A stretch of DNA of 64,000 nt from Flagellimonas oceanensis (GTDB taxonomy: Bacteria > Bacteroidota > Bacteroidia > Flavobacteriales > Flavobacteriaceae). Position 1 is the first letter of the stretch. Each line of letters opens with the position of its first letter. The notes under the pieces are model-generated. The model did no database searches. It was given only the letters and a program-made list of their open reading frames with translations, and was not told where the DNA came from. The DNA lies in the NCBI RefSeq assembly GCF_003992595.1, contig NZ_RZNA01000040.1:248001-312000 (forward strand). Reading direction: 5' to 3'. The position numbers were made by a program, and so were the translations under genes. This document shows, piece by piece, positions 8,439-18,983 of the stretch.

Positions 8439-10841
8439 TTAGAATTTAAAGTTATAGGTTACCGATGGGATGATACCAAAAATCGATGTTCGAATGGCTT
8501 CGTTTCGTCCGGTGTCCTCATTTTCCCTAAAATTGATGGATGCCGCATTTTTACGACTATAAGCATTGTAAAGACTGAAGACCCACTCCGATTGAATCTT
8601 TCTGCCCTTGTTCCTTTTCGGGGTCAAAATTGCTGAAATATCCAATCGGTGGTAATCGGGAAGCCTTTCCTTGTTGCGTAAGCCATAATAGGGGATGGTC
8701 ACATCCTCAAATTCAAATTGGCCAATGGGGTAATTGGTAGGTTGCCCTGTTTGATAGATGAAATTGGCATTGAAACTCCATTTTTCATTGAGTTCAAAGC
8801 TGCCGTAAATGGAAAGGTCGTGTGTTTTGTCATAGGGTGTGTTGTACCATTCCCCCATATTGATGCCTGTTTCCGAACTGGACCTTCCTGGTGTCCGTTG
8901 TTCAGACTTGGAAAGCGTGTAGGCCAGCCAGCCATTGAATCGTCCTTCATTTTTGCGTAGCAATAGCTCCAATCCGTACGCTCTTGCCTCCCCATTCAGT
9001 ATGATTTGTTCTATGGCATCATTGGCTATCAGGTTGGCACCATCGATATAGTCAATACGGTTTTGAATGGTCTTGTAGAAAGTCTCGACCTCCAAACTAT
9101 AAGCCCCCTCATCAATATTTCTGAAATATCCAGCGGCAAATTGATCCAACAACTGTGGTTTTACAAAGGGGCCACTGGGTGTCCAAACATCCAAAGGAGT
9201 AGGGGAGCTGGTGTTGGAAATAAGGTGAAGATACTGTGCCAATCTGGTATAACTTGCTTTTATGGAATTATTTTCCTTGAAGGTGTACGACATGGAAATC
9301 CTGGGCTCCCAATTAAAAAAGGTTTCAAGGGTTCCACCTCTTCCGGAATGAATTGTATCTATGGGTTCTGCTTCACGATAGGTCTGCGAAAATGAATTAA
9401 ACTCCACGGGATTATCATTGGCATAAACAAAAAACTCGTCTTGCCCCAACCTGCTAAACTGACTTACCCTCAACCCATATTCAACACTTAAATTATCCGT
9501 AATCTCGTGTTCCACATCAATATAAGCTGCATTCTCGTTGGCGTATTTTTTAGTAAGCTGATCCTCGACGATACCAGAATCCGGGCTATTGGGTACTATT
9601 TTTCCGGGGTTGAATACGTAGTAAATGCTGTTGATTCCGTAATTCATCTGGAGCTTGTTGTTAAGATAGTGTTTCAAATCGTATTTAACATTAAAGTTTT
9701 GGATTCCAGAGTTCCATTCAAATCCTACAAAATCAAGCTCTAAACCGTAATAATAATCGGAATAAATCAAGGAGAGGTTGGAGAAAAGTTTATCCGAAAA
9801 CAGATGGTTCCATCTTAGGTTGCCCACCCCATTGCCATACACGTTCACAAATCTATCGCTGATATTGAACAGGTCCCTTCCGAAGTAGCCTGAAAGGAAA
9901 ATATTGTTGTTCTCGTTGATTTTATGATTGATTTTGGTGTTCAAATCGTAGAAATACGCCTTGTTGTCGATATCGAACAAGGGTAGAAACAGATGTGCGT
10001 AGGAAGCTCGTCCACCCGCCAAAAATGCAGTTTTGTCTTTTTGGATGGGGCCTTCAATCAACAATCGACTTGCCACGGCCCCGATACCTCCGTTTACTTT
10101 AAATTCTTTGCTGTTCCCTTCTTTTTGAAAGATGTCCAACACGGATGAAACCCTTCCGCCATAACGTGCCGGAATACCTCCTTTGAAAAGTTTAACATCT
10201 TTGATGGCATCAGGGTTGAAGACGGAAAAGAGACCGAAAAGATGGGAGGAGTTGAACACGGTTGCTTCATCCAATAGAATCAAATTTTGGTCTGCAGCAC
10301 CGCCCCTCACGTTGAACCCAGAGGAAGCTTCCCCGGCACTGGTAACCCCGGGCAAAAGTAATAGTGATTTTATGACATCGGATTCACCGAGCACCACTGG
10401 AATTTCCTTGATGGTATTGGATGCCAACGATGTAACGCTCATTTGGGGTTTTCGAATGTCCAGTTTTTCCACATTGTCGGTCACGACCACTTCTTGTAAT
10501 GCCTCAGCTCTCTCAACTAAGTTGAAATCCTGCTTTACATCTCGGTCTAGCGTGATGTTTTCAACGATTTCCTGAAAACCCAGATAACTCACTACGATTT
10601 GGTATTCGCCTTCGGGAAGTGTTATGGAATAAAAACCGTATTCGTTTGTGGTGGTTCCTGTTTTGAGTTCGGAAACCGCAACGGTCACTCCAATCAATGT
10701 TTCGTTACTGGACGCTTCGGAAATAGTACCGCTCAAGGTGTATTTTTCTTGGGCTTGTAATATGAAAAAATGCCCAAACAGGGCTAGCAACAATGCGAGA
10801 TAATGTCTGGGCATTCGATTGGTTTGTTTAAAAATACGCAT
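8439..10841 (-). CDS. TonB-dependent receptor with N-terminal carboxypeptidase-regulatory-like domain
   Basis: The 800-residue outer-membrane protein has a signal peptide (cleavage near LQAQ, residue 30), a CarboxypepD_reg-like beta domain (about 33-115: LSGTISEASSNETLIGVTV and NEYGFYSITLPEGEYQI), a TonB plug domain (about 130-240: GFNVRGGAADQNLILLDEA) and a C-terminal 22-strand barrel ending in Phe (SVTYNFKF). It imports an unidentified ligand using TonB energy. The DUF4249 lipoprotein follows at 4 bp. MPRHYL at residue 10 is an alternative start. No sugar enzyme or metal regulator is nearby to hint at substrate. Confidence 0.93.
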   Translation of the reverse strand: MRIFKQTNRMPRHYLALLLALFGHFFILQAQEKYTLSGTISEASSNETLIGVTVAVSELKTGTTTNEYGFYSITLPEGEYQIVVSYLGFQEIVENITLDRDVKQDFNLVERAEALQEVVVTDNVEKLDIRKPQMSVTSLASNTIKEIPVVLGESDVIKSLLLLPGVTSAGEASSGFNVRGGAADQNLILLDEATVFNSSHLFGLFSVFNPDAIKDVKLFKGGIPARYGGRVSSVLDIFQKEGNSKEFKVNGGIGAVASRLLIEGPIQKDKTAFLAGGRASYAHLFLPLFDIDNKAYFYDLNTKINHKINENNNIFLSGYFGRDLFNISDRFVNVYGNGVGNLRWNHLFSDKLFSNLSLIYSDYYYGLELDFVGFEWNSGIQNFNVKYDLKHYLNNKLQMNYGINSIYYVFNPGKIVPNSPDSGIVEDQLTKKYANENAAYIDVEHEITDNLSVEYGLRVSQFSRLGQDEFFVYANDNPVEFNSFSQTYREAEPIDTIHSGRGGTLETFFNWEPRISMSYTFKENNSIKASYTRLAQYLHLISNTSSPTPLDVWTPSGPFVKPQLLDQFAAGYFRNIDEGAYSLEVETFYKTIQNRIDYIDGANLIANDAIEQIILNGEARAYGLELLLRKNEGRFNGWLAYTLSKSEQRTPGRSSSETGINMGEWYNTPYDKTHDLSIYGSFELNEKWSFNANFIYQTGQPTNYPIGQFEFEDVTIPYYGLRNKERLPDYHRLDISAILTPKRNKGRKIQSEWVFSLYNAYSRKNAASINFRENEDTGRNEAIRTSIFGIIPSVTYNFKF

Positions 10842-10897
10842 TTATGGAGAACAGTAAAAAGGAAAGAGGTAAACCATAGGTTATTTAACATATCCAA

Positions 10898-10930
10898 CAA
10901 AAAAAGGCAGCTGAAATTTCAACTGCCTTT
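10898..10930 (-). terminator. Intrinsic terminator after icd
   Basis: The arms AAAGGCAG and CTGCCTTT enclose an inner TGAAATTTCA palindrome, and on the minus strand a seven-T run follows (A run 10899-10905). It lies 25 bp past the icd stop. Confidence 0.88.
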
Positions 10931-10954
10931 ACGAGTGATTATAGCTTGTTTTGT

Positions 10955-13174
<2,220 letters not shown>

Positions 13175-13199
13175 TTAAATGTATTTGTTTGAGCGGTTG

Positions 13200-13207
13200 C
13201 AAATATA
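13200..13207 (-). promoter_or_regulatory. icd -7 promoter box (TATATTTG)
   Basis: An exact TAnnTTTG match on the minus strand, 25 nt upstream of the icd ATG at 13174. Confidence 0.65.
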
Positions 13208-13273
13208 CGATTTATGGACGGTGAAGCACGAATGGAAGTGGCTAAAAGTGTGAGTTTTTGGTGCGAATTTGTG

Positions 13274-13317
13274 AAAAAACAAAAGCCATATCTTTTTTTT
13301 ACGAAAGATATGGCTTT
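13274..13317 (-). terminator. Strong hairpin, probable terminator of the small unit at 13.4 kb
   Basis: A perfect 14-bp stem, AAAGCCATATCTTT/AAAGATATGGCTTT (13282-13295 and 13304-13317), with an 8-nt loop. On the minus strand it is followed by TGTTTTTTC. It lies upstream of icd and belongs to no annotated gene, so it implies a minus-strand transcript from the gap to its right. Confidence 0.7.
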
Positions 13318-13399
13318 CAGATAGGACTCAAGATTTGTTTGGTGGTACCAAAACCGCAATCTATTTGATTGCTCTTTTGCCCTTTCGACGTTTGCTTTG

Positions 13400-13576
13400 C
13401 TATGCTCTTAATTTTTCAACTAAACTACATTCTGCAAAGTGTACTGTTGTATTCCTAAACTTTATCAAAATGGAAAATTGCTCTTCCATTCGCACATAAA
13501 ATTCATGATTTCTCATAAGGTCTTGCCTAAACTCCTCCTTATTCGAAATTCCTTTTGTGATCAGTAGTGTTACCAA
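13400..13576 (-). pseudogene. Candidate small or decayed gene in the icd-rplS gap
   Basis: In the 619-bp gap between icd and rplS (13175-13793) the minus strand holds an open stretch of 58 codons from a TTG (13574-13576) to TAG (13400-13402). It reads LVTLLITKGISNKEEFRQDL, then MRNHEFYVRMEEQF, with a normal protein-like composition. Upstream, other frames carry short protein-like pieces (MKVIPSQSCRFKVDVL and KTVDSLLIGN) that would join it through two frame changes, so it may be a frameshifted remnant of a longer gene. A strong terminator follows 83 bp later. No family is recognised. A small RNA is an alternative. Confidence 0.35.
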
Positions 13577-13745
13577 TTAAAAGGGAATCCACAGTTTTAA
13601 AGAACGTCAACTTTAAATCGACACGATTGTGATGGTATCACTTTCATATCTTCGACTAAAGTAGAACGGAAAAGTAAAATTAGCAACTTTTCAAAGCATT
13701 AAAAATCAACACGATATGAACCGAGGTTATTAACAATTGTTCATA

Positions 13746-13770
13746 AAAAAAGCACCCGAAATGGGTGCTC
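13746..13770 (-). terminator. Intrinsic terminator after rplS
   Basis: A 7-bp stem AGCACCC/GGGTGCT with loop GAAAT; on the minus strand a seven-T run follows. It lies 24 bp past the rplS stop. Confidence 0.88.
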
Positions 13771-13793
13771 TTTCATGTTGTATGGAATAGTGA

Positions 13794-14144
13794 TTATCCC
13801 TTAACCTCTTTGATACGGGCCTTTTTACCGGTAAGACCTCTAAAGTAGAAGATTCTAGATCTACGTACTTTACCTTTTTTGTTGACTTCAACTCTTTGCA
13901 AAGCTGGCATGTTCACTGGGAAAATTCTTTCCACACCTACAGTACCGGACATTTTGCGAATAGTAAAAGTTTCAGTGGCACCACTTCCTCTACGTTGTAT
14001 CACTACACCTTTAAAGAACTGGGTACGTGTTTTTTCACCTTCCTTGATTTCGTAATAAACAGTGATGGTATCACCAGCTGAAAATTTTGGAAATTCTTTT
14101 TTTGGAACAAATTCGTCTTCAACAAATTTTATTAAGGATTCCAT
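13794..14144 (-). CDS. rplS: 50S ribosomal protein L19
   Basis: The 116-residue protein starts at MESLIKFVEDEFV (ATG at 14142-14144), which is the family start; the longer open frame upstream to 14177 adds an unrelated Lys-rich leader. It contains the L19 core GDTITVYYEIKEGEKTRTQFFKGVVIQRRG and ends with the basic KVRRSRIFYFRGLTGKKARI. L19 lies at the subunit interface. It is 121 bp downstream of trmD, on the same strand, with its own -7 box at 14215-14222 and a terminator. Confidence 0.96.
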   Translation of the reverse strand: MESLIKFVEDEFVPKKEFPKFSAGDTITVYYEIKEGEKTRTQFFKGVVIQRRGSGATETFTIRKMSGTVGVERIFPVNMPALQRVEVNKKGKVRRSRIFYFRGLTGKKARIKEVKG

Positions 14145-14214
14145 TTTTGTTTTTTTTAATGTTTTTTGCAAGACCAACTTTCACGGATTTCGTCAGAGGT
14201 TGATTTTGAGATTG

Positions 14215-14222
14215 CAAAACTA
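14215..14222 (-). promoter_or_regulatory. rplS -7 promoter box (TAGTTTTG)
   Basis: An exact TAnnTTTG match on the minus strand, with a TTG (complement of 14242-14244) 19 nt upstream as the -33 element. It gives a leader of about 65 nt before the rplS ATG. Confidence 0.65.
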
Positions 14223-14265
14223 ATCTATTATTTAGAAATAACAAGTTGTTTTTTGGCTTTTTGAT

Positions 14266-14943
14266 TTATTTTTCCAAAAGGTCAGGCCTTCTTTCTTGGG
14301 TACGCTCCAAAGCTTGTGCCTCACGCCATTTTTCAATTTCTGGGAAATTGCCGCTCAGTAAAATATCAGGGACCTTATGACCTTTATATTCCGAGGGCCG
14401 GGTATACACGGGCGGGGCCAAAAGATTATCTTGAAATGTATCGGTCAGGGCAGAGGTTTCATCATTTAAGACGCCAGGTAACAAACGAATCACGGCATCG
14501 CACAAAATGGCAGCGGCCAACTCACCTCCAGACAATACATAATCGCCTATAGAGATTTCACGGGTCACGAACATATCCCTTACCCGTTGGTCCACACCTT
14601 TATAATGGCCACAGAGCACAATGATGTTCTTTTTCATGGAAATCTCATTGGCCATCCCTTGATTAAGGGTGTTTCCATCGGGGGTCATATAAATGACTTC
14701 GTCATAATCCCGTTCTGCTTTGAGTTCGGAAATACATTTATCGATTGGTTCTACCATCATGACCATACCTGCGCCACCACCAAACTGATAGTCGTCCACC
14801 TGTTTGTAGTTTCCAATGGAGTAGTCCCTTAGGTTGTGTAAGTGTACTTCCACCAATCCTTTTTCGATGGCTCGTTTTAAAATGGAGGCTTCAAAAGGAC
14901 TCTTTAAAAGTTCAGGAAGTACGGTAATAATGTCTATCCGCAT
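14266..14943 (-). CDS. trmD: tRNA (guanine-37-N1)-methyltransferase
   Basis: The 225-residue SPOUT methyltransferase methylates N1 of G37 next to the anticodon, preventing frameshifting. The start is taken at [20 protein letters not shown] (14943); an ATG two codons upstream (14949) is also possible. Signatures are [26 protein letters not shown] (about 35-60), the knotted SAM site [13 protein letters not shown] (about 130-143) and [13 protein letters not shown]. It is upstream of rplS, the usual genomic partner. Confidence 0.96.
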   Translation of the reverse strand: MRIDIITVLPELLKSPFEASILKRAIEKGLVEVHLHNLRDYSIGNYKQVDDYQFGGGAGMVMMVEPIDKCISELKAERDYDEVIYMTPDGNTLNQGMANEISMKKNIIVLCGHYKGVDQRVRDMFVTREISIGDYVLSGGELAAAILCDAVIRLLPGVLNDETSALTDTFQDNLLAPPVYTRPSEYKGHKVPDILLSGNFPEIEKWREAQALERTQERRPDLLEK

Positions 14944-14974
14944 GGACATGGCTACTGGGTATTGATTTCAGCCT

Positions 14975-14982
14975 CAAAAGTA
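14975..14982 (-). promoter_or_regulatory. trmD -7 promoter box (TACTTTTG)
   Basis: An exact TAnnTTTG match on the minus strand, 25-31 nt upstream of the two candidate trmD starts. Confidence 0.6.
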
Positions 14983-15042
14983 GTGAATGCTGACAACAAC
15001 TCTGATATAAAAAAAAGGGACTAAATTCTAAAAGTTAGTTAA

Positions 15043-15117
15043 CTGTCAGTTCGAGCGCAGTCGAGAACCAAAGTCAATTTTGACCATCAAGAGGTTTCGA
15101 CTGCGCTCAACCTGACA
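15043..15117. repeat. Dispersed palindromic repeat, complete element
   Basis: The left arm TGTCAGTTCGAGCGCAGTCG plus AGAACC (to 15069) pairs with the right arm GGTTTCGACTGCGCTCAACC plus TGACA (15093-15117), leaving a 23-nt loop. The arms are near-perfect complements, so the element would form a long hairpin. It fills the 208-bp space between trmD and the coiled-coil membrane gene. Other copies lie at 1852, 29511, 43759 and, in degenerate form, 55351. Confidence 0.85.
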
Positions 15118-15157
15118 AAAACCAAAATTTTGTTGCTTTTTAGACAGCCTCTAGCTC

Positions 15158-15763
15158 TTATTTTTTCTGCTTGTTCAATTCGTCCTGAAGCTGACGACTG
15201 ATTTTTTGTTCGCGCTCCAAAGCTCTTCGTCTATGGTTCTGATATTCCTCTTCCAAATCAGCAAGAGCGGATTTGGCTTGTTGTGTCAAGAAATTACTGT
15301 TCCTAAAGCGATAAATAAAGAACAACAAGAGTAATAACAGTCCAAAAATGATGGACCATAATATAAAGTTATAGGTCCCTTTACTGATCAGGGCACCAAA
15401 GAAAGAAATACTGTCTTTTTCTTCGGTAACAGCATTGAGCTTATTGGTGGTTTCCTGTAATTTACCGTTTAGGTCTTCGATTTCAGCATCATTGGCCGTA
15501 ATGGTGGCCGACAAATCCTTGATGGTCTTGTTGGCAGTGTCTATGGAATCAAAAATGTTCTTTTTGGTTTCATAGAGGTCCGATAACTTGACGACTTCAT
15601 AACGGATGCCATTGGCCCGATAATTTCCCGATTTCCTTTCCAGTTCTTCCAACTGCCCTCTAAGGGTGTTGTCCGTTTCTTCAGTGGATTCTTCTTCCTG
15701 GGCATGGATTGCCAAGGTTGGGATAAGTAAGGCTAAGGCAAATAAAATGCGTAAATACTTCAT
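15158..15763 (-). CDS. Exported coiled-coil protein with one C-terminal membrane helix
   Basis: The 201-residue protein is started at the ATG at 15761-15763 (MKYLRILFALALLIP); the longer frame begins with a TTG two codons earlier. It has a signal peptide (cleavage after HAQ near residue 22), a long coiled coil (about 25-115), a membrane helix near 128-148 (YNFILWSIIFGLLLLLLFF) and a charged cytoplasmic coiled-coil tail ending QDELNKQKK. In Flavobacteriaceae this gene often neighbours trmD and, as I recall, is sometimes mislabelled as a tRNA methyltransferase; no methylase motif is present. The function is unknown. Confidence 0.78.
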   Translation of the reverse strand: MKYLRILFALALLIPTLAIHAQEEESTEETDNTLRGQLEELERKSGNYRANGIRYEVVKLSDLYETKKNIFDSIDTANKTIKDLSATITANDAEIEDLNGKLQETTNKLNAVTEEKDSISFFGALISKGTYNFILWSIIFGLLLLLLFFIYRFRNSNFLTQQAKSALADLEEEYQNHRRRALEREQKISRQLQDELNKQKK

Positions 15764-15870
15764 GTTCAATAAGGTTCTCGTATTAAATTTAGATTAAGGG
15801 TGGGACGAAATTACATCAATATAGCAAATTTCAAAAAAAGAAAATCGCTTCTTTGAACAATTTACATCCA

Positions 15871-17319
15871 CTAATAATACGTATAACGGCGAACTTTGGC
15901 GATATATTTTGCCAATCGAATCACTTGATGGGAATAGCCGTACTCATTATCATACCAGATATAGAGCACAATATTTTTACCTCCAGGCGATACAATGGTG
16001 GCCTTACTGTCATAAATGGATGGTGCTGTTGTACCTACAATGTCTGAAGAAACCAGTTCGTTGCTCAAGGCGTATTTAATCTGCTCTACCAAATCCCCTT
16101 CCAAGGCATATTTTTTAATCAGTGTATCCACTCCTTCTTTTGAGGTCTTGTTCTTTATCTCCAGATTAAGGATGGCCAAGGAGCCGTTGGGAACGGGAAC
16201 TCGAATCGCATTGGAGGTCAATTTACCCTTTAATGAAGGAAGGGCCTTTGCTACGGCAGAGCCAGCCCCGGTTTCGGTAATTACCATGTTGAGGGCGGCA
16301 GCACGACCTCTGCGGTACTTTTTGTGCATGTTGTCCACCAAGTTTTGGTCGTTCGTGTAGGCGTGGATGGTTTCCAAATGTCCTTTTTTGATGCCCAGAG
16401 AATCCTCAATTACTTTTAAGATGGGAGTAATGGCATTGGTGGTGCATGAAGCGGCAGAATAGATTTTGGTTTTATCGGGGTCAAAATCCTTATGATTCAC
16501 ACCATGCACGATATTGGGAACTTCCTTTCCCGGTGCGGTCAAGAGCACTTTACTGGCTCCTTTTGATTTCAGATGTCTGGACAATGCGGCATTATCCCTA
16601 AAAGCCCCAGTATTGTCGATGACCAAGGCATTGATGATGCCATGTTTGGTGTAGTCGATATCCTCAGGTTGATTGGCGCTTATGATTTTCACGGTGGTTC
16701 CGTTGATTACCAACGCTTGCTTTTCTTCATCAACATCCACAGTACCTGTGAACGGTCCGTGAACGGAATCGGTTTTGAGTAGTGCAGCCCTTTTTTCAAG
16801 AACCTCTCTGTTCAATTCACCTCGGATAACAATGGCCCGTAATCGCAATTGGCTGCCTCGCCCTGTTTTTGCCATAAGCTCTCTGGCCACTAATCGACCG
16901 ATGCGTCCAAAACCGTAAAGCACTACATCCTTGGGCTTTATGGCCTTGGAGGATTGGGCATCTTTTAACTTGTCGATGACAAAGGCCTTTACATTCAAGT
17001 GTGCGTTCTGGTTGGAATTGTACTCGTAGGTCAATTTCCCAATATCCAACTTGGCAGGAGGAAGGTTGATGTCGTTTATCGCCCTTAAAATTTCCACGGA
17101 ATCAAAAATGGACATGGGTTTTTGTACAAATTCCCCAGCGTATTCATGTAGGTTGATGATGTCGCTTACATTTTTATCTATGATTTGATTTTTGAACAGC
17201 ACCACTTCAATGGCCTTATCGTACCATAGGTCGCTGATGATTTTTATGAATTCGGTGGTTGCTTTTCTCCTGTCTGCCTGAAAGGCCAGCTCTTTTTCGT
17301 AAGATATGTTGTCACTCAT
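15871..17319 (-). CDS. gap: Glyceraldehyde-3-phosphate dehydrogenase, long form
   Basis: The 482-residue protein interconverts glyceraldehyde 3-phosphate and 1,3-bisphosphoglycerate. The nucleotide site GFGRIG is at 136-141, the active site SAASCTTN has the catalytic Cys at 292 and the partner His at 319 (ETIHAY), and the C-terminal WYDNEYGYSHQVIRLAKYI is normal. Compared with the usual 330-residue enzyme it carries about 130 extra N-terminal residues, as in a long form known from Bacteroidota and some other groups. Cofactor preference cannot be read here. It is a single-gene unit. Confidence 0.94.
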   Translation of the reverse strand: MSDNISYEKELAFQADRRKATTEFIKIISDLWYDKAIEVVLFKNQIIDKNVSDIINLHEYAGEFVQKPMSIFDSVEILRAINDINLPPAKLDIGKLTYEYNSNQNAHLNVKAFVIDKLKDAQSSKAIKPKDVVLYGFGRIGRLVARELMAKTGRGSQLRLRAIVIRGELNREVLEKRAALLKTDSVHGPFTGTVDVDEEKQALVINGTTVKIISANQPEDIDYTKHGIINALVIDNTGAFRDNAALSRHLKSKGASKVLLTAPGKEVPNIVHGVNHKDFDPDKTKIYSAASCTTNAITPILKVIEDSLGIKKGHLETIHAYTNDQNLVDNMHKKYRRGRAAALNMVITETGAGSAVAKALPSLKGKLTSNAIRVPVPNGSLAILNLEIKNKTSKEGVDTLIKKYALEGDLVEQIKYALSNELVSSDIVGTTAPSIYDSKATIVSPGGKNIVLYIWYDNEYGYSHQVIRLAKYIAKVRRYTYY

Positions 17320-17397
17320 GGATATAGGTTGCGGTTGTGCAGTTTATTTTTGGCTAAATTATATATTTCAAACGTTTTCGTAAAACATATTCGATAT

Positions 17398-17427
17398 AAA
17401 AAAAGCGCCTTTTCCAAGACGCTTTTA
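17398..17427 (-). terminator. Intrinsic terminator after the HtrA gene
   Basis: On the minus strand AAAAGCGTCTT and AAGGCGCTTTT form the stem (one G-T wobble) with a short loop, followed by a T run. It lies 20 bp past the stop at 17447. Confidence 0.8.
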
Positions 17428-17446
17428 AGTGTTTTTTCAGCACTTT

Positions 17447-18847
17447 TTACTGAAGAATCATGTGTTCCTTTTCACCATTCTCATTGATCATGGTAAAACT
17501 GGTTCTTCCATATCGTGATAGGTTGCCAAAACGTTCTTTGGCATCATTTATATTTTCAATCGGGTCGCCATCCAAAGCGATGATAACTTTGTTGACTAGA
17601 TTGTACCTGGCATAGGATTCGGGCACATCGGTAATCTTCACTCCTTTGGAAACTCCGAATTTCTTCATGTCGGCTTTAGACAAATTCTTTACCTTAAAAG
17701 AAGTAGCTGGGAGAATAACGCTGTTCTGTTTTTTCAGGGTTACATTTTTAACCAAGCTTTTTCCGTCGCGGTCCAAGGTTACCTGCACGATATCGCCGGG
17801 TCTTTTGGCAGAGAGGTATCCTGTAAGTTCCGAAAACTTAACAATTTCGATATTATCAACTTTTTTGATGACATCTCCTTCCAGTAGACCGGCTTCATCA
17901 GCGCCTGATTCTTCTTCAACACCAGCCACGTAAACACCTTCAAGCTCATCGAGCCCCATTTCTATGGCCGCCCTCGATTTGGTGTTGGCTGCGGAAATAC
18001 CCAAAAGTCCTTTCTGAACATTACCGAATTCCATGATATCTTCCACCACTTTCTTGGCAATATTGCTAGGTACCGCAAAGGCATAACCGATATAAGAGCC
18101 TGTTTGCGAAGTAATGGCAGTATTGATGCCAATAAGGTCGCCATTTGTGTTTACCAAAGCGCCACCGCTATTTCCAGGGTTTACGGCTGCATCGGTTTGG
18201 ATAAAGGATTGCGCCCCAGTTCTAGAAAGTGACCTGGCTTTGGCACTTACAATCCCGGCGGTAACTGTGGATGTTAGGTTGAACGGGTTGCCTACGGCCA
18301 ATACCCATTCGCCGATTTTGGTGTTGTCGGAATCCCCAAAGGCCAGATAGGGAAGGGTATCTTCGGCATCAATTTTCAAAAGGGCGATATCGGAATCGGG
18401 ATCTGTACCTATTACTTCCGCCTCATAGGATTTGTTGTTGTTCAGCACCACTTCCAATTGACTGGAATTCGAGATAACGTGGTTGTTGGTCACAATATAT
18501 CCATCAGGAGAAATGATAACTCCTGATCCAGTCCCTACTTGTGGGGTTGATTTACGTTCATATCCATAAAAGAATTCGGCTATGTTGGATGGCCCTCTAC
18601 TGCTCATCGTCATATTTTTAACGTGCACTACCGAGTTGACCGTTTTTTCGGCAGCAATGGTAAAATCAGCTTCGTTGATTCCAGCACCTTTGGCCGAAGT
18701 GTTCAAGTTGCTCGTAGTAACAAAGGGTGTTTCTTCTTCCGAAGTGACCAACTTATAGCTTTCTTTCTCAAAAAATAATTTGTAAGCTCCCAGCGTAATT
18801 GCACCAGCAAATACGGATACTAGGAATAAACTCGCTATTTTCTTCAT
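17447..18847 (-). CDS. HtrA/DegP-type periplasmic serine protease
   Basis: The 466-residue protein has an N-terminal signal or anchor (about 5-24), a trypsin-like domain (about 60-270) with the triad His123 (TNNHVI), Asp153 (DSDIALL) and Ser227 (NPGNSGGA), and two PDZ domains (about 275-365 and 375-466; GADEAGLLEGDVIKKVDN in the first). It degrades or refolds damaged envelope proteins. It is monocistronic, with a -7 box at 18879-18886 and a terminator. The second PDZ ends early, giving a normal length for Bacteroidota DegP homologues. Confidence 0.94.
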   Translation of the reverse strand: MKKIASLFLVSVFAGAITLGAYKLFFEKESYKLVTSEEETPFVTTSNLNTSAKGAGINEADFTIAAEKTVNSVVHVKNMTMSSRGPSNIAEFFYGYERKSTPQVGTGSGVIISPDGYIVTNNHVISNSSQLEVVLNNNKSYEAEVIGTDPDSDIALLKIDAEDTLPYLAFGDSDNTKIGEWVLAVGNPFNLTSTVTAGIVSAKARSLSRTGAQSFIQTDAAVNPGNSGGALVNTNGDLIGINTAITSQTGSYIGYAFAVPSNIAKKVVEDIMEFGNVQKGLLGISAANTKSRAAIEMGLDELEGVYVAGVEEESGADEAGLLEGDVIKKVDNIEIVKFSELTGYLSAKRPGDIVQVTLDRDGKSLVKNVTLKKQNSVILPATSFKVKNLSKADMKKFGVSKGVKITDVPESYARYNLVNKVIIALDGDPIENINDAKERFGNLSRYGRTSFTMINENGEKEHMILQ

Positions 18848-18878
18848 AATTCAATAATTATTTAACATTAAGCTCTAA

Positions 18879-18886
18879 CAAAATTA
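18879..18886 (-). promoter_or_regulatory. HtrA gene -7 promoter box (TAATTTTG)
   Basis: An exact TAnnTTTG match on the minus strand, 31 nt upstream of the ATG at 18847. It is divergent from the dapF promoter. Confidence 0.55.
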
Positions 18887-18956
18887 AAAGTTTTCAATTT
18901 TCGATTAGGTTGGTTTAACGCTGTTTTAACTCCAAAAAAAACCTTAAATAATCCCA

Positions 18957-18964
18957 TATCTTTG
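18957..18964 (+). promoter_or_regulatory. dapF -7 promoter box (TATCTTTG)
   Basis: An exact TAnnTTTG match 19 nt before the chosen dapF ATG at 18984. It supports that start and an operon reading on through mltG. Confidence 0.65.
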
Positions 18965-18983
18965 TTCCTTTGCAGATGTGAAT

